The translations under genes were made by a program, and so were the position numbers. A DNA stretch of 64,000 nucleotides from Ignavibacteria bacterium UBA2333. GTDB lineage: Bacteria > Bacteroidota > Ignavibacteria > Kapaibacteriales > Kapaibacteriaceae. Positions 1 to 9,200 of the stretch are shown here, piece by piece. Below the pieces are notes generated by a model. That model did no database searches, was not told where the DNA came from, and was given only the letters and a program-made list of their open reading frames with translations. The DNA lies in assembly GCA_002344895.1 (NCBI GenBank), contig DDUR01000101.1:124001-188000 (forward strand), written 5' to 3'. Position 1 is the stretch's first letter, and each line of letters starts with the position of its first letter.

Positions 1-1448
1 GGCTGCACCATTCCAAGAGCTTCAACCCAAGCGCGGAAATCGCCCGAGATTGACGCATACTGTGGATTGTAGGCAATTGCCCTATCGAGTGACGATTGGA
101 ACCAAACACTCTTCGATGAAGCTTCGAGGCTACGAACAATAGGGCCGAGAATCATACCATAACCACGGTTAATGAAGTCAACGTCAAAAACGTTTACATC
201 AAAGTCCGCAGGATTGTAGGCGGCAATGATCGGATCAGCCAACGGGAGTGCCGTTGTGTACGAGCTATGCGTCTGAGCATTCAAGGCATCCGAAAGTGTT
301 ACACCTGCACCATTAGCCGAACCAAGCCAGGAAATAACACGAGCTCCATTTGTGAGATAGCCCCACTGTCCGGTTGTGTTGATGGCAACCACACCAGGTG
401 AAGGTGTAACGATTGGTTCCGCAACAATTGTAATTGGAGCAAAACCGACTGCGTTAGGAGCTTGAACTGAGTAGTTGATCGTCGCAGAAGCACCGGCTGC
501 CAAAGGCACTTGAGCTGGATTTAATGACGCTGTCCAACCAGCCGTCTGCAGATCAGCATTGTTGCTAATAAAAACACGAGCTGTAACTGCCTTCGACGAC
601 GGATTTGTGACCGTTACTGTTCCTGTTTTGGTAGCACCCTGATCGATACGATCCCAGATCGTACCATTGATCGCCATTTCAAGGCGAACTTCTTCGAGGT
701 TCGTACCAGCTTGTAGAATCTCGCCTGTTGGCGTCTGAACGAATGCAATGACGTATTGCTGTCCGGTTGGCCAAAGGGCACCCGTACCGACTGTATAGGT
801 CAGGTCGAACGTTTTCTCTTCACCTTGTGTGATATCAAACGTTGTACCGTCTTGACTTGGCAGCATACGCAGCATTGCGTCGCTGAACTCTGTCTCGCCG
901 TTGCTGTATTGGAGTTCATTCGGAAGATTCGGCAATGTTGTTTTCCGTGAAACAACAACAACGTGTAGACGGTGACCAGTAAGATCTTGGTCTGAACGAA
1001 CCTTTACCTGTACGGCACGATTGGCTGTGCCGGTTTCCGATACCGTGACCAGAAGAGGAGATTCCGTGCCACCAGCAGTAATGCGTGCACGAAGAGCTTG
1101 TTCGTCACGTGGATCAACGGCTACTGGTCCATTAAAACGTGCCGTTGGAATACTACTGACACCGTATAGGTTTTGCCGCGCCCCATTTTGGGAGCTGTTT
1201 GCAACATACCATGGATCACCAGGTGCAGGGAAGTTCAGATGATAACGGATTGAAAGAACCCGTTCTTGGACATTAACAACTCTTTCCATCACCGGTCCAG
1301 CTGCGACACATGGTCCGCAGGTTGCACTAGTGAATTGCTCGATCAGGTGATAACGTGGCCAAGCTGCTTCGGCATTCGATCCGAAGGCAAAACTCATTAC
1401 TGCCATGCTTCCCAAGACGAGCGTACGAACAAAGGCGCGAGCGCTCAT
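1..1448 (-). CDS. Omp28-like secreted protein with thioredoxin-type CGPC motif (3' end beyond window)
   Basis: The frame is open from an ATG at 1448 to the window edge (482 residues seen, no stop), so the C-terminus is missing. An AAGGAG ribosome site (1455-1460) lies six bases upstream. Residues 1-28 are a Sec signal peptide ending in AEAA. The mature protein begins with the motif QFTSATCGPC (Cys44, Cys47), the hallmark of Omp28-related/thioredoxin-like secreted proteins of Bacteroidota, followed by beta-rich Ig-like sequence around residues 200-330. Such proteins usually end in a T9SS sorting domain, which would lie outside the window. The CxxC could act in thiol exchange, but in this family the activity is not established. 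It follows yidC on the same strand after 200 bp and has its own promoter-like element, so it is probably a separate unit. Family call fairly sure; function unknown. Confidence 0.8.
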   Translation of the reverse strand, partial: MSARAFVRTLVLGSMAVMSFAFGSNAEAAWPRYHLIEQFTSATCGPCVAAGPVMERVVNVQERVLSIRYHLNFPAPGDPWYVANSSQNGARQNLYGVSSIPTARFNGPVAVDPRDEQALRARITAGGTESPLLVTVSETGTANRAVQVKVRSDQDLTGHRLHVVVVSRKTTLPNLPNELQYSNGETEFSDAMLRMLPSQDGTTFDITQGEEKTFDLTYTVGTGALWPTGQQYVIAFVQTPTGEILQAGTNLEEVRLEMAINGTIWDRIDQGATKTGTVTVTNPSSKAVTARVFISNNADLQTAGWTASLNPAQVPLAAGASATINYSVQAPNAVGFAPITIVAEPIVTPSPGVVAINTTGQWGYLTNGARVISWLGSANGAGVTLSDALNAQTHSSYTTALPLADPIIAAYNPADFDVNVFDVDFINRGYGMILGPIVRSLEASSKSVWFQSSLDRAIAYNPQYASISGDFRAWVEALGMVQ

Positions 1449-1509
1449 GGATTGCTCCTTACAGGAAAAAAAACGTGTACGAATTGCAGGTTCAAGCTTT
1501 CGCATTCGC

Positions 1510-1539
1510 CAAATATAGTAGACGGCACTGCTTCTTCAA
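1510..1539 (-). promoter_or_regulatory. Putative Bacteroidota-type promoter of the Omp28-like gene
   Basis: Read on the minus strand, TTG (1537-1539) is followed after 19 bases by TATATTTG (1510-1517). This matches the Bacteroidota primary sigma pattern TTTG-N19-TAnnTTTG except for one base of the upstream box. It leaves a leader of roughly 55 bases containing the AAGGAG ribosome site. Confidence 0.5.
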
Positions 1540-1611
1540 CAGGCCACTACGCTTTCACGAACACATGTCCGACCCACCGTTCGGCACTTTGTTACAGAAA
1601 CTAAGCCCGAT

Positions 1612-1620
1612 CGTGGATAA
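1612..1620 (-). other. Isolated DnaA-box-like 9-mer
   Basis: On the minus strand this reads TTATCCACG, one mismatch to the DnaA box TTATCCACA. It sits just beyond the yidC stop. One near-match alone is expected by chance in this much sequence. Confidence 0.2.
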
Positions 1621-1649
1621 TTGCAGCTTTTCTCGGCCTTTTACCGGTT

Positions 1650-3521
1650 TTAGCGGCGATTTTTGCCGGATTTGCCGTTACTGCGATTTTCGTTACGGGG
1701 CGAACGGGGCCGGGCAGCTCCGCTGCCCGAACCACCAGCCTGACGCTGTTGTTCAGCCATTTCCTGCATGAGGGCCATCCGCTTCTGCAACCATGACTCT
1801 TTTTTCGGCATTGCCTTGAGCTCGGCAAGTGTCGGCTGATTCCTCGAGAACTTCGTCATCCACAATTGCTGGGCGATGCCTAGCACGTTAAAAATGAAGT
1901 AGTAGAGATTCAACCCCGCCGGAAGCGTACTAAACATGAGTGTCAACATGACTGGCATGAGGTAGACCATTGCCTTCTGGCGCGGATCCGTAATAGCCTG
2001 TTTCTGTTGAATGAAAAGCGTCGCACCCATTACAAGCGCAAGACCACTAAACTTGTCGATATTAAAGAGCGGTAGCTTGAACGGTAGTTCGAAGATCACG
2101 TCGGGAACACTGAGGTCTGTCAGCCACACATCAAGAAACGCTGCCTGGCGGAGTTCGATGTTGAGATTGAGGACACTATACAGAGCGTAGAGAAACGGCA
2201 TCTGTAGGAGAAGTGGTAGACATCCTCCAGCGGGATTGATACCATATTCTGCATAGAGCTTCATTGTTTCCTGACTCTGCCGCTGCTGATCATCCTTGTA
2301 CTTTTCTCGTATGTCCGTCATAAGCGGTGCGAGCAGCTTCATTTTCTGCGCCGACTTCATCTGCGTGATGCTCAATGGATAGAGCAACAGCTTCATGAGA
2401 ATTGCAAACAGGATGATTGCAACACCATAATTAGGGATACCGGTATGTATGAGTTTGAGTACTGGCAACATGAAGTACTCGCCAATAGGTTTGACGATCC
2501 ACTTCCACCCAAAATTCATTACGTCCGTGAGACCATATCGTGCAAGTGTATCGTATTGCATCGGCCCAGCATATAGCGTAAGCTTTTGCGTTGTGCGTTC
2601 GCCACGGTACGGTACACGTACAGTTAATGAGAACTTTTCGATCGATCCGTCGTCAGGGGCTCCATACTTGCGGCCTCGTACTTCTGCTTGACCGTCGAAG
2701 TTGAGTGGTGGCAGGAGTGCTACCGTAAAGTACTTGGAGCGTGTCGCCAGCCATTCGATTCGTCCGGTAATTGCAGTCGTATCATCAATTCGATAATCTG
2801 ACGCATCGATCTCGGCAATGTCGCCGCTTGTCGTAATCATTGCAACGGCGTTGTTTGACTCGTCTACGGATGATTTTTCCTGATACCGAATGCCATGCGA
2901 CCAGCCAAGGTTTACGAGCCGATTGGCGGCAGGAATGACATCGTTCAGCTTTTCCATCGTGAACTCGGTCCGGACGTCGTAGGTCGAACCCGAAAACGTA
3001 TACGTCCGAACAATGGTACCACCCGTTACTGTCTTCGCCGTACCACGGATTGTTACGGTTGATGAACCTGTAACACGTATTGAATCTGTCGGCACGTCCC
3101 ACACAAACGGTACCATGGGTGCTGAAATCTTCGCGCCGTTCACCGTCCGAAAGTTAAAGCCGAATTCATGTGCTCCAGGCTGAATGAGGTCTACGCGAGC
3201 TAACGTGTCAATATCCTTATACCATGGACGGTAGTCGTTGAGCTGCCATGAACGAATAGTGGCTCCGCGTGAGCTCAAGCGAACTCGGAGAACGTCCGTC
3301 ACGATGGTCAGTGTGCGCTCAGGTGCTGGTTCAAAGAGTTGCACATCCTTGGGTTCCGTTTGCCCTGTTCTCGCAACAATTGCTGAAGAATCAGCTACCT
3401 CCCTGCGGCGCGCCGTCTGTTCAGGTGTGACGTCCGTTGTCTGCATGGTACTCTGGAAAAACATCCAGATACCAACGATCAGACCAATGAGAACCATTCC
3501 AATAATCGAGTTACGGTCCAT
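1650..3521 (-). CDS. yidC: Membrane protein insertase YidC
   Basis: YidC inserts and folds inner-membrane proteins with or without SecYEG. The 623-residue product has the Gram-negative layout: an N-terminal membrane segment (about residues 6-22), a large beta-rich periplasmic P1 domain (about 50-340), then the conserved five-helix insertase region beginning near FMLPVLKLIHTG and containing the cytoplasmic loop QMKSAQKMKLLAPLM. It ends in a strongly basic tail (RSPRNENRSNGKSGKNRR) expected to bind ribosomes. It is the last gene of rpmH-rnpA-yidD-yidC and starts 6 bp after the yidD stop. A 9-bp repeat pair (1697-1710) lies in the tail-coding part. Identification is secure. Confidence 0.97.
   Translation of the reverse strand: MDRNSIIGMVLIGLIVGIWMFFQSTMQTTDVTPEQTARRREVADSSAIVARTGQTEPKDVQLFEPAPERTLTIVTDVLRVRLSSRGATIRSWQLNDYRPWYKDIDTLARVDLIQPGAHEFGFNFRTVNGAKISAPMVPFVWDVPTDSIRVTGSSTVTIRGTAKTVTGGTIVRTYTFSGSTYDVRTEFTMEKLNDVIPAANRLVNLGWSHGIRYQEKSSVDESNNAVAMITTSGDIAEIDASDYRIDDTTAITGRIEWLATRSKYFTVALLPPLNFDGQAEVRGRKYGAPDDGSIEKFSLTVRVPYRGERTTQKLTLYAGPMQYDTLARYGLTDVMNFGWKWIVKPIGEYFMLPVLKLIHTGIPNYGVAIILFAILMKLLLYPLSITQMKSAQKMKLLAPLMTDIREKYKDDQQRQSQETMKLYAEYGINPAGGCLPLLLQMPFLYALYSVLNLNIELRQAAFLDVWLTDLSVPDVIFELPFKLPLFNIDKFSGLALVMGATLFIQQKQAITDPRQKAMVYLMPVMLTLMFSTLPAGLNLYYFIFNVLGIAQQLWMTKFSRNQPTLAELKAMPKKESWLQKRMALMQEMAEQQRQAGGSGSGAARPRSPRNENRSNGKSGKNRR
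1697..1710 (+). repeat. 9-bp GGGGC repeat pair
   Basis: Two GGGGC cores (1697-1701, 1706-1710), period 9, inside the yidC tail, where they encode part of the Arg/Pro-rich end. Confidence 0.6.
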
Positions 3522-3527
3522 TGTTTT

Positions 3528-3791
3528 CTACGATTGCGGATTCGCGGTCGACGAATCTCGTGAGTGTTCGGAACAGGGCACAGGGTCGTACCCCCCAGGA
3601 TGAAATGGATGGCAGCGGAGAATTCGACGAATCGACAACCACGATCCACGAATGGCTCCGTGACATCGAATGGCTTCCATGGCATACTGTGAACATGTCG
3701 GCTCAAATCGACATGACGACGCATACATCGGTGAAATGGCGCTGCGATAAAAACGCACCAAGAAGGTGAGGAGGTGCGCTAGTGGACTCAT
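3528..3791 (-). CDS. yidD: Membrane protein insertion efficiency factor YidD
   Basis: An 87-residue protein that assists YidC-dependent insertion at the cytoplasmic face of the membrane. The family signature is clear: RFYRSAISP, then the cysteine pattern SSCRFEPTCSQYA and the end motif CHPFHPGGYDPVP. An amphipathic or hydrophobic N-terminus (LAHLLTFLVRF) fits membrane association. The ATG overlaps the rnpA stop as ATGA, indicating translational coupling. The longer open frame upstream is only the rnpA gene read in another frame. Confidence 0.95.
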   Translation of the reverse strand: MSPLAHLLTFLVRFYRSAISPMYASSCRFEPTCSQYAMEAIRCHGAIRGSWLSIRRILRCHPFHPGGYDPVPCSEHSRDSSTANPQS

Positions 3792-4189
3792 GCTGGACCC
3801 GCCGGCTGTGAGATCCGTTGAATTCCTTTTACGATGGCTTTCTCCACTACCGGCAGCACGTCGTGGAGCCCAATGAGAGACGCTGATTCCGGGGCTTCTC
3901 TCCAGATCGTAACAATGGTTGTGATTCCTGCTACTCGGCACTGCTCTTCGTGGTCTGTGAGTACGCGGCGTAGTGACTCTCGGAGCAAGCGCTTGATTCT
4001 GTTGCGTACCACTGCCGACTTGGCAACCCTCTTCGGTACTGATACACCATAACACAATGTATCCTCAGCATGGCCGCTTCCAAGTGTGCTCTTCCCTACC
4101 GTCAAGGATAACGGGCCGACGGTTACCCGACGGCCCGTTCGAACGGCCGATTCAAAAGCGCCGAAGCCCTTCAGTGGACGAAGGACCAT
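3788..4189 (-). CDS. rnpA: Ribonuclease P protein component
   Basis: The 133-residue protein subunit of RNase P, which helps the catalytic RNA trim tRNA 5' ends. The diagnostic basic motif is present (VRNRIKRLLRESLR), preceded by SVPKRVAKSA. The start at 4189 (MVLRPLKGF) is 10 bp after the rpmH stop and fits family length. A longer frame begins inside rpmH and is rejected. The gene carries an internal GC-rich inverted repeat (about 4122-4140, ACGGGCC/GGCCCGT). The RNA subunit is not in this window. Confidence 0.95.
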   Translation of the reverse strand: MVLRPLKGFGAFESAVRTGRRVTVGPLSLTVGKSTLGSGHAEDTLCYGVSVPKRVAKSAVVRNRIKRLLRESLRRVLTDHEEQCRVAGITTIVTIWREAPESASLIGLHDVLPVVEKAIVKGIQRISQPAGPA

Positions 4190-4199
4190 GGCATGCGGA

Positions 4200-4346
4200 T
4201 TAACGGGATGAACTGACGGACAGACGGTAACGTCCCTTCGCACGACGACGATTGAGGACCTTACGTCCGTTTTTCGTAGCCATACGGGCACGAAATCCGT
4301 GCGTGTTCACGCGCTTGCGCTTGCTTGGTTGGTATGTGCGTTTCAT
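4200..4346 (-). CDS. rpmH: 50S ribosomal protein L34
   Basis: A 48-residue, very basic protein. It begins MKRTYQPSKRKR and contains THGFRARMATKNGRKVL and RRRAKGR, the invariant L34 pattern. It is the first gene of the rpmH-rnpA-yidD-yidC cluster. In many bacteria dnaA lies immediately upstream in the opposite direction. Here DUF3467 lies upstream on the same strand, so the classic origin-side arrangement is broken. A TATATTTG box 41 bp upstream could start its transcript. Confidence 0.97.
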   Translation of the reverse strand: MKRTYQPSKRKRVNTHGFRARMATKNGRKVLNRRRAKGRYRLSVSSSR

Positions 4347-4387
4347 GACTAGACCTTACTTCGATTACGTTCCTGTTGAGAGAACGG

Positions 4388-4395
4388 CAAATATA
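4388..4395 (-). promoter_or_regulatory. Putative -7 promoter box for rpmH
   Basis: The minus strand reads TATATTTG, a full match to the Bacteroidota TAnnTTTG box, 41 bp before the rpmH ATG and just after the DUF3467 stop. No convincing upstream TTTG lies 19 bases away, so support is partial. Confidence 0.4.
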
Positions 4396-4403
4396 GGGAA
4401 CAA

Positions 4404-4715
4404 TCAGTTGATGTTCGCCATACCCTGCGGGAACGGTGGTTGCTGGCCATCAACGACGATTTCACCGTATTGGTGCTCGAATTTGGCGATGTTATCGCCA
4501 AGAGCGTGGAGGAGTAACTTGGCGTGCTGAGGTGTCATGACGATCCGCGCATGGACACGAGCCTTGGGAACACCAGGTAGGATCCTCGTAAAATCGATCA
4601 CAAACTCCGCCGGGGAGTGCGAAATGATGGCCAAATTCGAATAGATGCCCTCGGCTTCTTTTTCTCCGAGTTCGATGGTCATCTGTTGCTGTTGGGGTTG
4701 CTGGTTGTCTGCCAT
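4404..4715 (-). CDS. DUF3467 family protein
   Basis: A 103-residue soluble protein with a Gln-rich start (ADNQQPQQQQ), then a compact core with YSNLAIISHSPAEFVIDF and MTPQHAKLLLHALGDNIAKFE. This is the DUF3467 pattern, widespread in Bacteroidota and others and of unknown biochemical role. No signal peptide is visible. It lies 14 bp after the TPR gene and upstream of rpmH on the same strand. Family assignment is good; function cannot be stated. Confidence 0.85.
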   Translation of the reverse strand: MADNQQPQQQQMTIELGEKEAEGIYSNLAIISHSPAEFVIDFTRILPGVPKARVHARIVMTPQHAKLLLHALGDNIAKFEHQYGEIVVDGQQPPFPQGMANIN

Positions 4716-4729
4716 GATGGGAGTAAAAG

Positions 4730-6238
4730 TTACTTGATAGACTCAGCTTTTTGCTGCGCCCTCTTCATTTTGTCGAGCATTTCTTGCCGAGCGTAAATCC
4801 CCTCAAGGATTCGCCAATAGTCGGCATTGTCGGCATACCGTTGTTCAAGTGCCTCGAACTCGGCGATAATAGCCGTGAGTTGTTGTTTGTCTCTACGCAC
4901 TTCGTAGATGTTGGCAAGCTGCTCCATGACGATTAGATCATCACGGTATTTGACGCCTTGACGAAGTGTTTCAAAGTAGCGGGCCGATGTCTGCAGATCG
5001 CCCATCCATGCTACATCCGATGGTTTGTACTTTCTGTCCTTGTTTGCTTTTTCCGACTCTTCGCGCTGCTTTGCGCTTGCGAGATTCTTGTATTCAGCAC
5101 CAAGGTTGTACAGCGCGGTTTCGTTCTTCGCTTCCATTTCAAGCACCGCTTTAAACTCTGTAATTGCGGCTTCCGATCTTCCAAGGCTGGCAAGCAGACT
5201 TGCATACTGAAGCCGATACATGACGTTCTTCGGCTCACGCTGCGTAAGTGCCTTAAGTTCTTGCAGTGCTTCGTCCGATTTACCCAGGTCCTGCAACAGC
5301 TGCGTTCGCATGGGCACGAGTTCTGGATCGGATGGTTTGAGTTTGATCGACAGTGATGCTAGATCAAATGCTCGCGACTTATCTCCACGCGAGAACGCTA
5401 TGTATGCAAGAGCCTTAATCGGTGTGAGAGTTAACGAGCGGATCCGCCATTTCTCGTCCTCGGTGATGGTTGTTGGCGGATTGTACGTCCAACCTTCGAC
5501 AACAGCGTCTTTTGCTGAGGCTTCCTTGGCACTAAAGACGTACAGGTCTCTGCCTCCTACGTCGAACTTGTCACGATGCAAGACGGTGCTCTCAGACGTG
5601 TCCACCTTTTGTGCCGTTGGTGTTCCGAGGATCTTTATCGCTGCTCCCCGTTCGGTACCAAGCACAACACCTTTGTTCTGTAGGAGTTCAAAGCCGGTTT
5701 TTTCAGCGTCCCACCACTGTGTGTAGGTAGTGATGGCTGTATTCGTATCACCCTTCGCCTCTAACACCTGACCGAGTAACGACAGTGGATCGGTAAACTC
5801 TGGTTTTACATCGAGGGCCAAACGCAGGTTTGTGGCTGCTGCATCTAGATTACCCTCGGATTTCGACGAGAAGTAGTCGTTGAACTTGGAGATTCCTGCG
5901 TTATACTGTCCAACCCAGATGTTATACAACTTTTTCGAAAGCAGATCAGACTGATCAGCCTTGATTCCCGGACAAGCCCTAGCCTTTTTCCACGCGTCGA
6001 CAGCACCCGCCACATCGTTGAGCTGTTGCTTAACGTCACCCAGCATAAGTAACGCCTCGCAGTTATTCGGTTCTGCAGCGAGAGCTTTCTCAAGTGAGGC
6101 TTGTGCCTTCGGAAAGTCTTTCGCCTGGATGGCCTTACGCGCAGTAGCAACTTCGGGTGATGCGCACTGAAAACCCACGGTTGTCAGTGCAATCGTGCCA
6201 AGGATCACGAAGGCTAGGAATGGCGAACTGTGTTTCAC
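4730..6238 (-). CDS. Exported TPR-repeat protein
   Basis: A 502-residue protein with a GTG start (6238) and a hydrophobic signal sequence ending near Cys25 (TTVGFQC). The lipobox is not canonical, so lipoprotein status is uncertain. Tetratricopeptide repeats are visible at both ends: ARKAIQAKDFPKAQASLEKAL and EALLMLGDVKQQL (about 30-95), then SRAFDLASLSIKLKPSDPEL onward (about 290-480). The middle (about 190-270) has a non-TPR beta-rich insert. It is probably a periplasmic scaffold; the partner is unknown. A TACCTTTG box at 6271-6278 is a possible promoter element 32 bp upstream of the start. Confidence 0.8.
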   Translation of the reverse strand: MKHSSPFLAFVILGTIALTTVGFQCASPEVATARKAIQAKDFPKAQASLEKALAAEPNNCEALLMLGDVKQQLNDVAGAVDAWKKARACPGIKADQSDLLSKKLYNIWVGQYNAGISKFNDYFSSKSEGNLDAAATNLRLALDVKPEFTDPLSLLGQVLEAKGDTNTAITTYTQWWDAEKTGFELLQNKGVVLGTERGAAIKILGTPTAQKVDTSESTVLHRDKFDVGGRDLYVFSAKEASAKDAVVEGWTYNPPTTITEDEKWRIRSLTLTPIKALAYIAFSRGDKSRAFDLASLSIKLKPSDPELVPMRTQLLQDLGKSDEALQELKALTQREPKNVMYRLQYASLLASLGRSEAAITEFKAVLEMEAKNETALYNLGAEYKNLASAKQREESEKANKDRKYKPSDVAWMGDLQTSARYFETLRQGVKYRDDLIVMEQLANIYEVRRDKQQLTAIIAEFEALEQRYADNADYWRILEGIYARQEMLDKMKRAQQKAESIK

Positions 6239-6270
6239 GTTGAGATCCGTCGTTGGTCGAATGAAGACGG

Positions 6271-6278
6271 CAAAGGTA
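6271..6278 (-). promoter_or_regulatory. Putative -7 box for the TPR gene
   Basis: The minus strand reads TACCTTTG (TAnnTTTG), 32 bp upstream of the GTG start of the TPR gene, in the gap after the BNR gene. Confidence 0.35.
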
Positions 6279-6291
6279 CGGAGGTGGCGGA

Positions 6292-9200
6292 TTACCTCCT
6301 CAAGAGCCGATCCTTTGTCTTTTGCCTCGGTTCTACTTCAATGTGTGCCAATCCACCCGAACGAAGTTGCTGATTGACCAGTTCGAGGTCGCGGCTAAGA
6401 ACACGCTCTACTCGTTCCGTGGCGAGGGTTACACGCCGCTCCAGGTCGTTGGTCAGTGATTCCTGCTGGTCTGTAGGCGCTGCTAATGTTGCATTAACGT
6501 CACCATAGGTTTCCGCAAGTTCCTCGCGGAGCTGACGTTCTCCAGAAATCATACCACGTTTTGTGTTAACGATGTCCGCATTCGCAGCAAGTATAGAATC
6601 GAGAAAGTGTTCTACGGCTGGTCGCACCGCAAGAGCTGTTGATGGTAACTCCCGTAACCGTCGGCGTACGGTATCACCAAGGGTCTGAATCCTTGTTGCC
6701 GTAACTGCCAGTTCTTCATTGAGGTCAAAGAGTCTCTCAACGAGTTTGGTTTGTTTCCGAAGGTCCTCGGCAGAATACGTATACGTCGAATCTGTTCGAA
6801 CACGTAAAGGTACAGACTCAAGTGTTCCAGCACGGTCGAGCTCAACGGTATAGGATCCCTCTGCAAGGAGCGGTCCAACGAAGGCACCACGTGCAAATGC
6901 CACTTCACTGCGTGCCGTTACGGGAGCAGGACGACGTAGCGGAATCACGACGGCATTAAGCCCCTTTCGCCCCGTAGCTGGAAACGTGCGAATGACGTTT
7001 CCATCGCTGTCTCGAAGGCGAACGACAAATTTGCCGCGCATGTGTCGTTCCTTGAGGTAGTACCACACCTTCGCTGAACGGTCCTTTCCATCTCCTACGA
7101 ACTCTCCGTCCCCAGCAAACCATGATCCTAGACCACCAGTACGTCGTACACCTTCTGTTGTGCCCAGCACGACAAGGTCTTGCGACGCAGTTATCTGCGG
7201 GAGTGCGCGCAGGATGTCCGCATCGTCAATGACATAGATACCACGACCATGCGTCGCAACAACAACGTCGTGATCCCGTGGATGAAGTACAATGTCACGG
7301 ACTGCAACAGGCGGAATACCATTTTTAAAGCGTGCCCACGATGCGCCACCATCAAGCGACAACCACAGGCCAAGCTCGGTTCCGAGCCAGATTACTCGTG
7401 GCTCTCGAGAATCCACGCGAACAACATGTGCATACCCCACAACACCATCTGTTGGAAGACGCTGCCACGACGTACCACCGTCTCGCGTTACGATGACATA
7501 CGGCTCCATGTCGCCGTCCATGTGGCGATCGATTGTTGCAAAACATGTTTTTGTGTCATTGCCTACTGGTTCGACACTGGTAACCCAACCACGGCGTATG
7601 GAGGACGTTGTGTAGGTACATTGTTGCCATGATCCACCGTCATTTGTAGTGACGGCGATATTGCCGTCGTCTGTGCCAACCCAAAGTATCTGCGACTGAT
7701 TCGGATGTTCTGCCACAGAGAAAATTGTGCAATGATTTTCTGCTGAAGAATTGTCAACGGTAAGTCCACCACTTTCAGATTGTTGCTGTTTGATGGAGTC
7801 ATTCGTTGTGAGATCCGGCGAGATCTTTTGCCAGACACGTCCACCATTTGTGGTACGGTGGAGGAATTGTGATCCTACGTAGAGTACATCATTACGAGAA
7901 GACGACCGAACGATGGGTGTATTCCAGTTCCAGCGGAGTTTCGGACTTCCCGATTCTGCTTCCGGTCGGATAGAAAAGGATTCCTCGGTAAACAGATTCG
8001 TTCGCACGATGTTACCACCCTGCGATTCCCAGTAGATTGTGTTGGGATCGGATCCATCACGAACAACGTGAAAACCATCTCCACCACCTACGAAGATCCA
8101 GTCTTTTGATCGTACACCTGACGTTGTAGTTGATGGGCCTCTCCATGATCCATTGTCTTGTAAGCCACCATACACGTTATATGGCATCGCATCATCGACA
8201 CTAACATGATAGAATTGTGACAACGGAAGATTAGAAACAAATCGACAACTTTTACCGCGATCATCAGAAGTATACAATCCGCCATCTGTTGCAGTAAACA
8301 CTCGATTCGTATCAAGTGGATCGATCCAGATGGCGTGATGGTCACTGTGTGCGGCCGACATAATCGTCGTAAACGTCATTCCCCCGTCATCACTTCGGAA
8401 GGCATTGAGCCCGCATTTGTACACCACATCGGGATCGAGCGGGTCGACAACAAGTCGGGAGAAATAAAAGGGGCGAAGGGAGCTGGCCATACCGTCGAAT
8501 CTGCGTTGCCAGGTTTTTCCTCCGTCACTGCTTCGGTACAATGCTGTTTCTTTTGATTCAACATTGGCATACATGACTGACGGCTTTGATGGGCTCATGG
8601 CAATGGCAATACGGCCGAGGTCTCCGGTTGGAAAACCATTGGTCACACGAGACCATGTCGTTCCCCCATCAGTACTCCGAAACAATCCACTTCCAGGACC
8701 TCCAGATGAAAAGGAATACGGAGTTCGGCGGAATTCCCACATCGACGCCCAGACGATATTGGGATTCTTGGGATCGACGATAACGTCGGTGGCTCCACTC
8801 CGTGCATTCGTAAACAGAACTCGTGACCATGTTTGCCCAAAATCCGTTGTCCGGTAAAGACCGCGCTCTTCCGAATCACTGAAGAGAGCTCCCGTTACAG
8901 CTACAAAGACTCGTTGCGGTCGTTTGGGATCGATCGTAATCATTCCGATTCGTTCAGATCTTGGTAACCCAACATTCACCCATGATGTACCGCCATCTGT
9001 TGTGCGATACACACCATCGCCGATACTCACACTATTGCGTGTCCACGATTCACCCGTGCCAACCCATACTGTATCGGGCCTTTGTTGATCAATTGTGATG
9101 GCACCAATCGACTGAGCATAGTCATCGAAGACGGGAGTGAACGTTGTCCCACTATTTGTGCTTTTCCAAACACCTCCACCTGCAGCACCAACCCAGACCG

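Noticed and set aside
4122..4140. GC-rich hairpin within rnpA as a terminator
   Set aside because: It lies inside the coding sequence and is not followed by a T-run in the gene's direction.
8470..8483. GGGGCGAAGGGAGC as another 9-bp repeat pair
   Set aside because: The second core is interrupted (GGGAGC), so it was left out of the count.
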